Shown piece after piece: positions 37,794 to 47,435 of a DNA stretch of 64,000 nucleotides. Location: positions 1,364,001 to 1,428,000 of the forward strand of contig NZ_CP141059.1 in assembly GCF_034661235.1 (NCBI RefSeq), written 5' to 3'. The stretch's first letter is position 1. The number at the start of each line of letters is the position of its first letter. The DNA is from Nocardioides bizhenqiangii. Lineage in GTDB: Bacteria > Actinomycetota > Actinomycetes > Propionibacteriales > Nocardioidaceae. A program made the translations under genes and the position numbers. Below the pieces are notes generated by a model, which was not told the DNA's origin, did not search any database, and saw only the letters and a program-made list of their open reading frames with translations.

Positions 37794-37838
37794 ATGCGCC
37801 AGGACCTCATCCTCGTACGCACCGGACGCGCCGGCTGA
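37794..37838 (+). CDS. Branched-chain leader peptide of ilvBNC (attenuator)
   Basis: A 14-codon ORF, MRQDLILVRTGRAG, with four consecutive branched-chain codons (CTC ATC CTC GTA). It starts at the predicted transcription start and is followed 18 bases later by a rho-independent terminator, then by ilvB. When charged Leu, Ile and Val tRNAs are scarce, ribosome stalling over these codons should prevent the terminator from forming. This is the classic attenuation layout, known for ilvB in other actinobacteria. Too short for routine gene callers. Confidence 0.85.
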   Translation: MRQDLILVRTGRAG

Positions 37839-37856
37839 GACAGTCCTGCGCGTCCG

Positions 37857-37888
37857 CCCCTCGTTGCCTGGCAACCGAGGGGTTTTTT
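37857..37888 (+). terminator. ilvB attenuator terminator
   Basis: CCCCTCG...CGAGGGG with an inner TTGC/GCAA extension (37857-37882, one bulged C) is followed by six Ts (37883-37888). It lies between the leader peptide and ilvB and is the most canonical rho-independent terminator in the window. Confidence 0.88.
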
Positions 37889-37961
37889 GTTGAGTACGAC
37901 CCGAGCAGACGGGGTGCCGGGTGACCGTGAGGCACCACGAGATCAAGGAACGAGAAGTCGG

Positions 37962-39725
37962 ATGAGTGATCAGCAGCAGCCGGGCGGGACGGCCGTCACC
38001 GGGGCGCAGAGCCTGGTGAAGTCCCTCGAGGCCGCCGGCGTGACCGACATCTTCGGCATCCCCGGCGGAGCGATCCTGCCGGCCTACGACCCGCTCATGG
38101 ACAGCCCGATCCGGCACATCCTGGTCCGGCACGAGCAGGGCGCCGGCCACGCAGCGCAGGGATACGCCGCCGCCTCCGGCCGGGTCGGCGTCTGCATGGC
38201 GACCTCCGGCCCGGGGGCCACCAACCTGGTGACGCCGATCGCGGACGCCCACATGGACTCGGTCCCGATGGTCGCCGTCACCGGTCAGGTCGGCGCGGCG
38301 ATGATCGGCACCGACGCCTTCCAGGAGGCGGACATCCGCGGCATCACCATGCCGATCACCAAGCACAACTTCCTGATCACCGACCCCGCCGACATCCCGC
38401 GCACGGTCGCCCAGGCGTTCCACATCGCCTCGACCGGCCGCCCGGGTCCGGTGCTCGTCGACATCGCGAAGTCCGCGCTGCAGGCGACCACGACGTTCGA
38501 CTGGCCGACCGAGCTGCACCTGCCCGGCTACCGGCCGGTGACCCGGCCGCACGCCAAGCAGATCCGTGAGGCTGCCCGGTTGATGCTCGAGTCGCGCAAG
38601 CCGGTGCTCTACGTCGGCGGCGGCACCATCCGCTCGGGCGCCTCCAAGGAGCTGCTCGCGCTCGCCGAGCTGACCGGCATGCCGGTCGTCACCACGTTGA
38701 TGGCGCGTGGCGCCTTCCCCGACAGCCACCCGCAGCACCTCGGGATGCCGGGCATGCACGGCACCGTCGCCGCGGTCGCCGCCCTGCAGAAGAGCGACCT
38801 GATCATCAGCCTCGGCGCCCGCTTCGACGACCGGGTGACCGGCAACCTCGACACGTTCGCCCCGGGTGCCAAGGTGATCCACGCCGACATCGACCCTGCG
38901 GAGATCGGCAAGAACCGGCACGCCGAGGTCCCGATCGTCGGCGACGTCCGCGAGGTGCTGATCGACCTGATCACCACCCTCCGCACGGAGGCCGACGCCG
39001 GCAACACCGGCGACTACGAGGGCTGGGTGCAGTTCCTCGCCGCGGTGAAGCTGAAGTACCCGCTGGGCTACGACAAGCCGACCGACGGCGGCCTGGCGCC
39101 GCAGTACGTCCTCGAGCGGCTCGGGGTGCTCGCCGGACCGGACACGATCTACACCGCCGGCGTCGGCCAGCACCAGATGTGGGCGGCGCACTTCGTCCCC
39201 TACGAGCGCCCGAACACCTGGATCAACTCCGGCGGGCTCGGCACCATGGGCTTCGCGGTCCCGGCCGCGATGGGCGCCAAGGTGGCCATGCCGGACCACC
39301 CGGTGTGGGCGGTGGACGGCGACGGCTGTTTCCAGATGACCAACCAGGAGCTCGCGACCTGCGCGATCAACAACATCCCGATCAAGGTCGCGGTCATCAA
39401 CAACGAGTCGCTCGGCATGGTGCGCCAGTGGCAGACCTTGTTCTACAACTCGCGCTACTCCAACACCGACCTCCACTCCAAGCGGATCCCCGACTTCGTC
39501 AAGCTCGCCGACGCGTACGGGTGCGTGGGTCTCGCCTGCGAGACGCCCGATGACGTGGACGCCACCATCGCCAAGGCGATGGAGATCAACGACGTCCCCG
39601 TCGTGGTCGACTTCCGGGTCCACCGCGACGCGATGGTCTGGCCGATGGTCGCCGCCGGCACCAGCAACGACGACATCAAGTACGCCCGGGACCTCGCTCC
39701 CCAGTTCGACGAGGACGATCTCTAA
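37962..39725 (+). CDS. ilvB: Acetolactate synthase large (catalytic) subunit
   Basis: A 587-residue thiamine-diphosphate enzyme that makes acetolactate and acetohydroxybutyrate, the first common step of valine, leucine and isoleucine synthesis. The catalytic glutamate is in [16 protein letters not shown]; the FAD-binding middle has [14 protein letters not shown] and [15 protein letters not shown]; the ThDP/Mg motif is [19 protein letters not shown]. Start ATG 37962 precedes SDQQQPGG; the frame's earlier start at 37887 lies in the attenuator T-run region. Three bases separate it from ilvN. Expression is set by the leader-peptide attenuator. Confidence 0.97.
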   Translation: MSDQQQPGGTAVTGAQSLVKSLEAAGVTDIFGIPGGAILPAYDPLMDSPIRHILVRHEQGAGHAAQGYAAASGRVGVCMATSGPGATNLVTPIADAHMDSVPMVAVTGQVGAAMIGTDAFQEADIRGITMPITKHNFLITDPADIPRTVAQAFHIASTGRPGPVLVDIAKSALQATTTFDWPTELHLPGYRPVTRPHAKQIREAARLMLESRKPVLYVGGGTIRSGASKELLALAELTGMPVVTTLMARGAFPDSHPQHLGMPGMHGTVAAVAALQKSDLIISLGARFDDRVTGNLDTFAPGAKVIHADIDPAEIGKNRHAEVPIVGDVREVLIDLITTLRTEADAGNTGDYEGWVQFLAAVKLKYPLGYDKPTDGGLAPQYVLERLGVLAGPDTIYTAGVGQHQMWAAHFVPYERPNTWINSGGLGTMGFAVPAAMGAKVAMPDHPVWAVDGDGCFQMTNQELATCAINNIPIKVAVINNESLGMVRQWQTLFYNSRYSNTDLHSKRIPDFVKLADAYGCVGLACETPDDVDATIAKAMEINDVPVVVDFRVHRDAMVWPMVAAGTSNDDIKYARDLAPQFDEDDL

Positions 39726-39728
39726 GTC

Positions 39729-40268
39729 ATGGCCAAGCACACGCTCTCCGTCCTGGTCGAGAACAAGCCCGGTGTCCTGGCCCGGATCGCCGCGCTCTTC
39801 AGCCGCCGCGGCTACAACATCGAGTCGTTGGCGGTCGGGCCGACCGAGCACGGCGAGATCTCGCGGATGACGATCGTCGTCAACGTCGAGGACAGCCCGC
39901 TCGAGCAGGTCACCAAGCAGCTCAACAAGCTGGTCGAGGTGATCAAGATCGTCGAGCTCGACCCCGCCGCGTCGGTCCAGCGCGAGCTGGTGCTGGTCAA
40001 GGTGGGTGCGACCCCGGAGATGCGGGGCCAGGTGCTCGACGCCGTCCAGCTCTTCCGTGCCAAGGTGGTCGACGTGGCGGCGGACGCGGTGACCATCCAG
40101 ATCATCGGCAACGCCGGCAAGATCGCCGACTTCCTCCGGGTGGTCGAGCCGTTCGGCATCCGCGAGCTCGTGCAGTCCGGTGCCATCGCCATCGGCCGCG
40201 GCCCGCGGTCGATCTCGGAACGCGGCAAGCCGGTCGCCGTACCCGTGCCGCCCGCTGCCATCAGCTGA
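39729..40268 (+). CDS. ilvN: Acetolactate synthase small (regulatory) subunit
   Basis: A 179-residue regulatory subunit that activates the large subunit and confers valine feedback inhibition. The N-terminal ACT domain is clear (LSVLVENKPGVLARIAALFSRRG is the ligand-binding turn; GYNIESLAVGPTE follows), and the C-terminal ALS_ss domain contains ELVLVKVGATPEMRGQV. It lies 3 bases after ilvB. The sequence is full length for the family. Confidence 0.97.
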   Translation: MAKHTLSVLVENKPGVLARIAALFSRRGYNIESLAVGPTEHGEISRMTIVVNVEDSPLEQVTKQLNKLVEVIKIVELDPAASVQRELVLVKVGATPEMRGQVLDAVQLFRAKVVDVAADAVTIQIIGNAGKIADFLRVVEPFGIRELVQSGAIAIGRGPRSISERGKPVAVPVPPAAIS

Positions 40269-40277
40269 AACTCCAAC

Positions 40278-40300
40278 GGGTCTCGACAGGCTCGACCACC
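40278..40300. repeat. Dispersed repeat copy in ilvN-ilvC gap
   Basis: The segment GGTCTCGACAGGCTCGACC within 40278-40300 contains, on the minus strand, the core GAGCCTGTCGA also seen inside gatC (about 10010). It occupies much of the 55-base ilvN-ilvC gap. Related GGTCTCGATAC and CTACTCGACC pieces lie at 34651, 56441 and 59899. Confidence 0.6.
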
Positions 40301-40323
40301 AACACAGAAAGTGAGAGCCCCCA

Positions 40324-41349
40324 GTGGCTGAGATCTACTACGACGACGACGCCGACCTGTCCCTCATCCAGGACAAGCACGTGGCGGTCATCGGCTACGG
40401 CAGCCAGGGTCACGCCCACGCGCTGAACCTGCGCGACTCGGGCGTCGACGTCCGCGTCGGCCTGAAGGAGGGCTCGAAGAGCCGCGCCAAGGCCGAGGAG
40501 CAGGGCCTGCGGGTCCTCACCCCGCGGGACGCGGCCGAGGAGGCCGACGTCATCGTCATCCTGGCGCCCGACCAGGTGCAGCGGCACCTCTACCGCGACG
40601 AGATCGCACCCGCCCTGACGACCGGCGACACCCTCGTCTTCGGCCACGGCTTCAACATCCGGTTCGGCTACATCCAGGCGCCCGAGGGCGTCGACGTCAT
40701 CCTGGTCGCCCCGAAGGCCCCGGGTCACACGGTCCGTCGTGAGTACGTCGCCGGCCGCGGCATCCCGGACATCATCGCGGTCGAGCAGGACGCTTCCGGC
40801 GCCGCCTGGGACCTGGCGAAGTCCTACGCCAAGGCCATCGGCGGCACCCGCGCCGGCGTCATCAAGACCACCTTCGCCGAGGAGACCGAGACCGACCTGT
40901 TCGGCGAGCAGGCCGTCCTCTGCGGCGGCGTCTCGCACCTCGTCCAGGCGGGCTTCGAGACCCTGATGGACGCGGGCTACCAGCCGGAGATCGCCTACTT
41001 CGAGGTGCTCCACGAGCTCAAGCTGATCGTCGACCTGATGTGGGAGGGCGGCATCGCCAAGCAGCGCTGGTCGGTCTCCGACACCGCCGAGTACGGCGAC
41101 TACGTCTCCGGCCCCCGGGTCATCGACGACAACGTGAAGAAGTCGATGCAGAGCATCCTCAGCGAGATCCAGGACGGCTCGTTCGCCGAGCGGTTCATCG
41201 GCGACCAGGACAACGGCGGCAAGGAGTTCCTGGAGCTGCGGGAGAAGGAGGCCGGCCACCCCATCGAGGCGACCGGCAAGCTGCTCCGCTCGCACTTCGC
41301 CTGGAAGCAGGAGGACAGCGACTACACCGAGGGCTCGGCCGCCCGCTGA
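40324..41349 (+). CDS. ilvC: Ketol-acid reductoisomerase (class I)
   Basis: A 341-residue NADPH enzyme that isomerises and reduces acetolactate to dihydroxy-isovalerate. The Rossmann fingerprint is [18 protein letters not shown], with NADP-selecting residues following in GLKEGSKS. The knotted C-terminal domain shows the metal-binding acidic residues in [12 protein letters not shown] and [18 protein letters not shown]. The length is that of short (class I) enzymes. The GTG start follows GAGAG in a 55-base gap from ilvN. Confidence 0.97.
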   Translation: MAEIYYDDDADLSLIQDKHVAVIGYGSQGHAHALNLRDSGVDVRVGLKEGSKSRAKAEEQGLRVLTPRDAAEEADVIVILAPDQVQRHLYRDEIAPALTTGDTLVFGHGFNIRFGYIQAPEGVDVILVAPKAPGHTVRREYVAGRGIPDIIAVEQDASGAAWDLAKSYAKAIGGTRAGVIKTTFAEETETDLFGEQAVLCGGVSHLVQAGFETLMDAGYQPEIAYFEVLHELKLIVDLMWEGGIAKQRWSVSDTAEYGDYVSGPRVIDDNVKKSMQSILSEIQDGSFAERFIGDQDNGGKEFLELREKEAGHPIEATGKLLRSHFAWKQEDSDYTEGSAAR

Positions 41350-41371
41350 CCCCGACCCGGCTCATCTGCAC

Positions 41372-41405
41372 GTCGACCCGTCGCGTTCAAACGCGACGGG
41401 TCGAC
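41372..41405 (+). terminator. ilvBNC operon terminator
   Basis: A perfect 15-bp stem, GTCGACCCGTCGCGT (41372-41386) with ACGCGACGGGTCGAC (41391-41405), and a TCAA loop lie 22 bases after the ilvC stop. TGTTCT follows. It can also act on the convergent M15 peptidase gene, whose stop is 10 bases further. Confidence 0.85.
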
Positions 41406-41414
41406 TGTTCTCGG

Positions 41415-42800
41415 TCAGTGGCAGACGGTCGAGTCGCAGCCCGGCACGCGGAGGACGCGGCCGCCGCGCAGCACGGCGTCGAAGTGGTGGATGTCGTTGA
41501 GCCCGTAGGTCCAGCGCAGGCCGTGCCGGGCCATGATCTGCACCACCTGGTGGCCGCGCGAGCGCCAGGCGATCCGCGGGTGCGACCGGCTCAGCCACCA
41601 GGTGTTGGGGTAGACGCCCTGGGGTGACCGGTACGGGTTCTCCCACGGGTTGATGTCCAGCGACCGGCCGTAGGAGTGCGGCGACCGGATGCCGGGCCGG
41701 CCGACGACGTCGCGGCAGTTGAAGGCCGAGGTGTTGCCGGCGGCCATCGACGCGTAGTCGTCGGCTCCGTGCAGCCGCTCCGACCAGCCGAACCGGTCCA
41801 CGCGGTACATCGAGCGGATCGGCAGCTCGGCGGCGTACATGTCGCGCAGCGCGCCGGCGATCCGGCCGGCGACCCCGGCGGCCACGACCAGCTCGCCGCG
41901 GCGGCGGTAGCCGGTGTAGTCCCAGTAGTTGATGCTGACGAGCCGCAGGCCGGCCCGACCGACGGGGCAGCCGCGGTGCCAGCTGCGGCCGGTCATCTGC
42001 CGCCAGACCCCGTTGGGGATCCGCCGGATCCGCGCGTTCGCGCCGTCGCCGACCGCGCGACGCTGAGGTGGCACCGACCGGCGCGGCCGGGGTGCCCCGC
42101 GCGGCATCACCACCGGCGCGACGGGCGGCCGGTTGTCGAGCCTGTGTACCTCGCTCCGCCCGCGGCGTACCCAGGGCAGCGGCGGGGCGAAGACCCGCCA
42201 GCGTGAGTCGACGCGAGGGGAGACCTTGATCGTGGCCGTCCCGTCGCCTCCGGTGGCCAGCAGGGCGACCCGGCGCCAGTCGCGTTCACCGGCGAGACGG
42301 CGCACGAGCGCGACCTGCCCGTCGATCGGACCTGCGCCGACCGCCCGCCACCGCACGGTGAGGGTCGCGGTCGTCTCGTCCTTGAAGGCGCCCGGGCCGC
42401 CGAGCGTCACCAGGCTGTCGCGCTTGCGGAGAGGTACGGCGAGCGTCGCGCTCGCGCCGCCGTACTGGTCCGTCCCTTCCACCGTCGCCCGCACCCGGTT
42501 GTTCAGCGGGTCCCGCAGCAGCGTGACGCTCGCGGTCGCTCGCCCGGACGCGTCGGTGACGACGTCCGCCACCGGCACCCACCCCCCGTCGCGGTTGCGC
42601 TCGATGCCGACCTGCCCGCCGACGACCGGCGCACCCTGGGCGGTGACGGTGACCGTGACGGTGGTCGCCTCGCCCGCGTGGACGGCCGGCGCGGCCACCG
42701 TGACCACGGCCGGGTCCGGCGCGGCGGCCCGGGCCTGCCCGGGCAGGACGGCGAGTGCCGTCGCGAGCGCGAGGACGACGACCAGTAACCAGCGACCCAT
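41415..42800 (-). CDS. Secreted M15-family peptidase (D-Ala-D-Ala carboxypeptidase/VanY-like) with N-terminal Ig-like region
   Basis: A 461-residue exported protein. A signal peptide (MGRWLLVVVLALATALAVLPG) precedes two beta-rich Ig-like stretches (~residues 28-210, with VTVTVTAQGAPVVGGQVGIE and TATLTVRWRAVGAG) and a basic Pro/Arg linker. The C-terminal catalytic domain has the zinc motif SPHSYGRSLDINPWENPY (His and Asp ligands) and a later IHHFD His, as in M15 enzymes that trim peptidoglycan stem peptides. It probably remodels cell wall. The ATG at 42800 was chosen for the signal peptide; 42818 is possible. Ends facing the ilvC terminator. Confidence 0.82.
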   Translation of the reverse strand: MGRWLLVVVLALATALAVLPGQARAAAPDPAVVTVAAPAVHAGEATTVTVTVTAQGAPVVGGQVGIERNRDGGWVPVADVVTDASGRATASVTLLRDPLNNRVRATVEGTDQYGGASATLAVPLRKRDSLVTLGGPGAFKDETTATLTVRWRAVGAGPIDGQVALVRRLAGERDWRRVALLATGGDGTATIKVSPRVDSRWRVFAPPLPWVRRGRSEVHRLDNRPPVAPVVMPRGAPRPRRSVPPQRRAVGDGANARIRRIPNGVWRQMTGRSWHRGCPVGRAGLRLVSINYWDYTGYRRRGELVVAAGVAGRIAGALRDMYAAELPIRSMYRVDRFGWSERLHGADDYASMAAGNTSAFNCRDVVGRPGIRSPHSYGRSLDINPWENPYRSPQGVYPNTWWLSRSHPRIAWRSRGHQVVQIMARHGLRWTYGLNDIHHFDAVLRGGRVLRVPGCDSTVCH

Positions 42801-42874
42801 GGTCAGCGATGCTCCCATCCCGCGCGGCCGTCGGCACACAGCCGCGCCCACGAGAACACGTTCTAGGTCTGGGC

Positions 42875-42880
42875 TAGGCT
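42875..42880 (+). promoter_or_regulatory. -10 hexamer TAGGCT, leaderless SnoaL promoter
   Basis: TAGGCT ends 6 bases before the GTG at 42887. Confidence 0.5.
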
Positions 42881-42886
42881 CCCGCC

Positions 42887-43369
42887 GTGGACCTCATCGC
42901 GATCGAGGAGATCAAGCGCCTCAAGCACCGGTACTTCCGCTCGCTCGACCTCAAGGACTGGCCGACGTTCGGCGACTGCCTCGCGGCGGACGTCACGGCC
43001 CGGTACGGCACCCAGGCCATGGGCGAGCCGGTCCACTACGACGGCCGGGACGCCGTCGTCGGGTTCATGGTCGACAACCTCGGCCCCGGCGTGGTGACCG
43101 TCCACATCGCCAACCACCCGGAGATCGAGGTGGACGGCGGCACGGCGACCGGCTCCTGGGCCTTCGAGGACACCGTGATCGTGCCGGAGTTGAAGGTCGT
43201 GATCCGCGGCGCCGGCTACTACCACGACGAGTACCGCCGCGACACCGACGGCAGCTGGCGGATCGCCGCGACGTCGTACGAGCGCATCTACGAGGCGATG
43301 ACCTCGCTCGACGACACCCCGAGCTTCACGCTGCTGGCGAACCGTTGGGACCCGAACCTCCGGCACTGA
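42887..43369 (+). CDS. SnoaL-like (NTF2 superfamily) protein
   Basis: A 160-residue cone-shaped alpha+beta protein. The pattern AIEEIKRLKHRYFRSLDLKDW at the start, FGDCLAADVTARYG, GRDAVVGFM and the later DGSWRIAATSYERIYE is typical of the SnoaL_4 group, which includes ester cyclases, dehydratases and ketosteroid-isomerase-like enzymes. The substrate cannot be told. GTG start; leaderless promoter upstream; divergent from the M15 gene. Confidence 0.82.
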   Translation: MDLIAIEEIKRLKHRYFRSLDLKDWPTFGDCLAADVTARYGTQAMGEPVHYDGRDAVVGFMVDNLGPGVVTVHIANHPEIEVDGGTATGSWAFEDTVIVPELKVVIRGAGYYHDEYRRDTDGSWRIAATSYERIYEAMTSLDDTPSFTLLANRWDPNLRH

Positions 43370-43385
43370 CCGCCGGCGCGACGGA

Positions 43386-43547
43386 TCAGCCGGCGAACGA
43401 GCTCCACAACGCGTGCACCGCGACTCCCACGCCGTACCAGAACGCCGCGAGGGAGAGGAAGATCGCTGCCCACGTCGCCTGCCGCTCCCGGGGCGTCGGG
43501 GGCGAGAGCGGCGGGGCCGGCAGGAACGGTGCTGGTGCAGCAAGCAT
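43386..43547 (-). CDS. Small single-helix membrane protein (53 aa)
   Basis: A 53-residue protein with a Pro/Ala-rich N-terminus and one membrane helix (TWAAIFLSLAAFWYGVGVAVHAL). AGAGGAA lies about 6 bases before the ATG at 43547. It has no recognised family and stands alone, converging on the SnoaL gene with 16 bases between stops. Small membrane proteins like this are often missed or over-called, hence the moderate confidence. Confidence 0.5.
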   Translation of the reverse strand: MLAAPAPFLPAPPLSPPTPRERQATWAAIFLSLAAFWYGVGVAVHALWSSFAG

Positions 43548-43650
43548 GTGAGTTCCTCTCGATCGGATCCCCAGTCTGGTGACCGGCCTACCTGGTTGCA
43601 TCCGGCGATAGGCCGCGATGCATAGCCCGAAAGGACTAGCCGTCCGCCGG

Positions 43651-43694
43651 ACGTCATCCGGCCCGCACCTCGAGAGGTGCGGGCCGGATGACGT
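43651..43694 (-). terminator. 21-bp perfect hairpin after ABC permease gene
   Basis: The arms 43651-43671 (starting ACGTCATCCGGCC) and 43674-43694 are exact complements with a 2-base loop. It lies 20 bases beyond the permease stop on the minus strand. There is no T-run, as is common for actinobacterial terminators. Confidence 0.75.
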
Positions 43695-43713
43695 TGCGCG
43701 AGGGCCAGGGTTG

Positions 43714-44537
43714 CTACTTGACCTCGGACCGCATCACGAGGGCGAGGCCCACCGCGAGCGGCAGCAGGATCCAGATCGACGACGTCACGCCGAGCTGCAA
43801 CCACTCCTCGGAGGTCAGCTTCGAGTCGAACAGGAGGAAGCGGGTCGCGTTCACGTCGAACCAGGCGGCGTTGTCCGCCCACCACTCCTGCGTCGAGGCC
43901 AGCGCCTCGGAGATGCCGGGGAGCACCAGGTTGACCACGAAGTAGCCGACGATCGCGGCGGGGGAGCTGCGGAGCAGCAGGCCCAGCGCGAAGCCGAGCA
44001 GCATGCCGAGCTCGTTGGCGAGGACGATCTGGGCGAAGGTCCAGGCCGGGATGTCCCAGACCGCGTCGTTCCCGGTCATCGCGGCGCTGGCCAGGTTGCC
44101 GATGGCGCCGACACCGAGGGCGATCAGCATCGAGACGGCACCGATGACCAGCACGTTGACGAGCTTGGCGCCGATCACGCGGCGACGGCTCGGCACCAGG
44201 GTGAACGTCGTCAGCGCCGTGCGCTGGCTCCACTCGCTGGTGACCGCCAGGACCCCGATGATCGGGAGCAGGATGGACATCGGGCTGCCCACGGACGCAG
44301 CGAACGAGTCGAACGTCAGCGCGTCCCGGTCGCCGAGGATGACGGTCAGCACGGTCGCGATCGCCGAGGCGATCACGATGCTGGCCATCAGCCAGAAGCC
44401 GGAGCGGGTGTCGAACATCTTGCGCAGCTCGACGCCGAGGATCCGGCCGAACGGGATGGGAGCGGGTACTTCCCGCTCGCGCGGCGGGTGGGCCACGGCG
44501 GGACCGTCGACGCTCGACGGGGTGATGGTGGCGGTGC

Positions 44538-44541
<4 letters not shown>
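43714..44541 (-). CDS. ABC-2-type transporter permease
   Basis: A 275-residue membrane protein with a ~40-residue cytoplasmic N-terminus and six hydrophobic helices (FWLMASIVIASAIATVLTVIL; SILLPIIGVLAVTSEWSQ; LVIGAVSMLIALGVGAIG; further helices to the C-terminus). The segment TSEWSQRTALTTFTLVPSRRR is characteristic of ABC-2 exporters with DUF-type permeases. It is coupled by a four-base overlap to the ATPase gene upstream. The substrate (lipid, drug or peptide) is unknown. Confidence 0.87.
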
Positions 44542-45452
<911 letters not shown>

Positions 45453-45519
45453 GGCCCTCACCTTGGCGGCCGGCGCACCTCGCCCGCGTCGGGCAGACCC
45501 CCGGAACGATCCCTGAGCC

Positions 45520-45565
45520 CACCCCGAGGCGACCCAGGGGGAGGTACGACGTGCGCCTCGGGGTG
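45520..45565 (-). terminator. Hairpin after GNAT gene
   Basis: CACCCCGAGGCG (45520-45531) pairs perfectly with CGCCTCGGGGTG (45554-45565), whose right arm abuts the GNAT stop codon at 45566. It separates this gene from the ABC exporter promoter. Confidence 0.6.
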
Positions 45566-46108
45566 CTAGGGGTGCTGACCCGCGGCCCACTCTTCGGCCG
45601 TGATCCGGAACAGCTCGGACGGGCCGTCGTACCACTTCTCGACCACGCCCTGCGGGCGCATCCCGATCCGCCGGCAGACTCGCTGTGACGGGCGGTTGCC
45701 GAGGTGGGTGACGGCGAGGATCTCGGGCAGCCCGGCGGCGAAGCCGTGCGCGAGCACCGCGCTGGCGGCCTCGGTGGCGTAGCCATGACCCCACGAGTCC
45801 GGGTGGAGGTGCCAGCCGATCTCGACCTCGCCGTCCTCGGCGTCGGGGAGAGTCACGAGCAGTGCTGTGCCGCGTGGCTCACCACCCGCCTTCGGCTCGA
45901 TCGCCCAGATTCCGCGCGGCGGCTCGACCGACCGCTCGGCGTACTTGTCGATCCGCTCGTGCGCCTCCTCGAGGTCCTTCATGAGCTTGGGCGGGCCGTC
46001 ACCGAGCCACTTCATCACCTCGATCCGGCTGAGGATGTCGAGAAGCCGGGGCGCGTCGTCGTGCTGCCACGGCCGGAGGATCAGCCGTTCGGTCTCCAGG
46101 TTCTGCAC
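45566..46108 (-). CDS. GNAT-family acetyltransferase (RimJ-like)
   Basis: A 180-residue acetyltransferase. It opens with LETERLILRPWQHDDAPRLL, has the acetyl-CoA motif PDSWGHGYATEAASAVL near residue 115 and ends with NRPSQRVCRRIGM, the classical RimJ/RimL sequence of signals. The GTG at 46108 is chosen because similarity starts there and CACGCT lies 6 bases upstream. It is divergent from the DsbA-family gene, with about 50 bases between. Substrate unknown. Confidence 0.83.
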   Translation of the reverse strand: MQNLETERLILRPWQHDDAPRLLDILSRIEVMKWLGDGPPKLMKDLEEAHERIDKYAERSVEPPRGIWAIEPKAGGEPRGTALLVTLPDAEDGEVEIGWHLHPDSWGHGYATEAASAVLAHGFAAGLPEILAVTHLGNRPSQRVCRRIGMRPQGVVEKWYDGPSELFRITAEEWAAGQHP

Positions 46109-46159
46109 CTGCCCAGCGTGGCAGGGGAACACAACGAGGGTGCTTGCGGTTTCAACTAC

Positions 46160-46876
46160 ATGCGCATCGACATCTGGTCCGACGTGGTCTGCCCCTGGTG
46201 CTCCATCGGGAAGCGGCGGCTCGAGCAGGCCCTCGCCGACTTCCCCCACCGCGACCAGGTGGAGGTGGTCTACCACTCCTTCATGCTCGACCCGGGCGCC
46301 CCGACGGAGCCGACCGGCACCGCCCAGGAGATGCTCGCGCGCAAGTACGGCCTCACCCTGGCCGACGCCGCGGAGAAGCAGTCAGCGGTGATCGCGGTCG
46401 CGGCCGAGCTCGGGATGGACTGGCACCAGCACCACGACTCCCCGCACGTCGGCACTTTCGACGCCCACCGGCTGCTGCACCTCGCTCTTGCCGAGGGCGG
46501 GCCGGTGCAGCAGGCGACGCTCAAGGACGCATTGCTCCAGGCCTACTTCGGCGAGGCCCGCAACGTCGCCGACCACGACGTGCTGCGGGAGGTCGCGGCG
46601 GGTGTCGGGCTCGACGCCGCCCGGGTCGACGAGGTCCTGGCCAGTGACGCCTACGCCGCCGACGTCGCCGCCGACATCGCCAAGGCGCGAGCGTACGGCG
46701 CGACCGGCGTGCCGTTCTTCGTCGTCGACGAGAAGTACGGCGTCTCCGGCGCCCAGCCCGCCGAGCTCTTCGCCCAGCTCCTCGAGCGTGCCTGGGCCGA
46801 GAGCCGGCCCCATCTCGAGACCGTGCCCGCAGCGGCCGACGCCGAGGTCTGCGGCCCCGACGGCTGCGCGATCTGA
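46160..46876 (+). CDS. DsbA-family oxidoreductase, FrnE type
   Basis: A 238-residue cytoplasmic thioredoxin-fold protein with the active-site CPWC in SDVVCPWCSIGKRRLEQAL and a helical insertion (residues ~60-160). The cis-proline loop is GVPFFVVDEKYGVSGAQP. FrnE members act as disulphide isomerases or polyketide-modifying oxidoreductases; the exact partner is not known. An extra CxxxxxC pair at the C-terminus (EVCGPDGCAI) could also form a disulphide. Alone in its transcription unit, reading toward the small secreted protein gene. Confidence 0.88.
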   Translation: MRIDIWSDVVCPWCSIGKRRLEQALADFPHRDQVEVVYHSFMLDPGAPTEPTGTAQEMLARKYGLTLADAAEKQSAVIAVAAELGMDWHQHHDSPHVGTFDAHRLLHLALAEGGPVQQATLKDALLQAYFGEARNVADHDVLREVAAGVGLDAARVDEVLASDAYAADVAADIAKARAYGATGVPFFVVDEKYGVSGAQPAELFAQLLERAWAESRPHLETVPAAADAEVCGPDGCAI

Positions 46877-46936
46877 AGACCTGCCCTGACATCTCGCTGT
46901 TCTCGGATGTGGCACGCGTCCGCGCCGTAGGGTCGG

Positions 46937-46964
46937 GAATGTTCGATCATCTTGATCGACATTC
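46937..46964 (+). promoter_or_regulatory. Inverted repeat upstream of small secreted protein
   Basis: GAATGTTCGATCA then TCT then TGATCGACATTC forms a 12-bp dyad with one bulged T, between a TAGGGT hexamer (46928-46933) and the ATG at 46981. It is either an operator or a hairpin in the 5' untranslated region. Confidence 0.55.
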
Positions 46965-46980
46965 TCCGGAAGCGGTCCAC

Positions 46981-47409
46981 ATGAACAAGCTCACCCGAAC
47001 GGCGGTGGGCGTCCTCACGGTTGCCGCCGTCCTCGCCCCGATCAGTGCCTCGGCGCCCGCGCAGGCGGCCGCCCCAGGCAAGGATTGGACCACCCTGCAA
47101 ACCCTCAACCGGGCCAAGCAGCAGGCCTGCAAGGTGACGACCACCGACGGAAATGCGTGGCGGATCTTCAACCGGGTCAACGCGCGTCTGCTCGCCGAAG
47201 GGCGGGTCGTCGCGACCCTGACCGCCTCCCGCGGGGGCGATGGCCCGACGCGGGAGTGGACGAGCGGCTGGGTGAGGCACGGCGCCATTTCCCCCGTCGG
47301 CGCGATCAACGTCCCGAAGCGGGGCGGCTGGGCCCTGAGCATGGGGATCAGTGGCGGTGAGTTCGGCGACGGCGGCGACCTCACCGTGGCTCAGATCGGC
47401 CGCTGCTGA
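46981..47409 (+). CDS. Small secreted protein of unknown function
   Basis: A 142-residue protein with a clear signal peptide (MNKLTRTAVGVLTVAAVLAP, cleavage near APAQAAAP). The mature part has two Cys (KQQACKV and the final residue IGRC), which could form a disulphide, and alternating Gly/Trp-rich strands (GWVRHGAISPVG, GWALSMGISGG). No domain recognised. GGAAGCGG precedes the ATG. A dyad in the leader (46937-46964) suggests regulation. The final Cys at the very C-terminus is notable. Confidence 0.65.
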   Translation: MNKLTRTAVGVLTVAAVLAPISASAPAQAAAPGKDWTTLQTLNRAKQQACKVTTTDGNAWRIFNRVNARLLAEGRVVATLTASRGGDGPTREWTSGWVRHGAISPVGAINVPKRGGWALSMGISGGEFGDGGDLTVAQIGRC

Positions 47410-47435
47410 CCCGTCGGTAGCCGTCTGCTCGCGGC

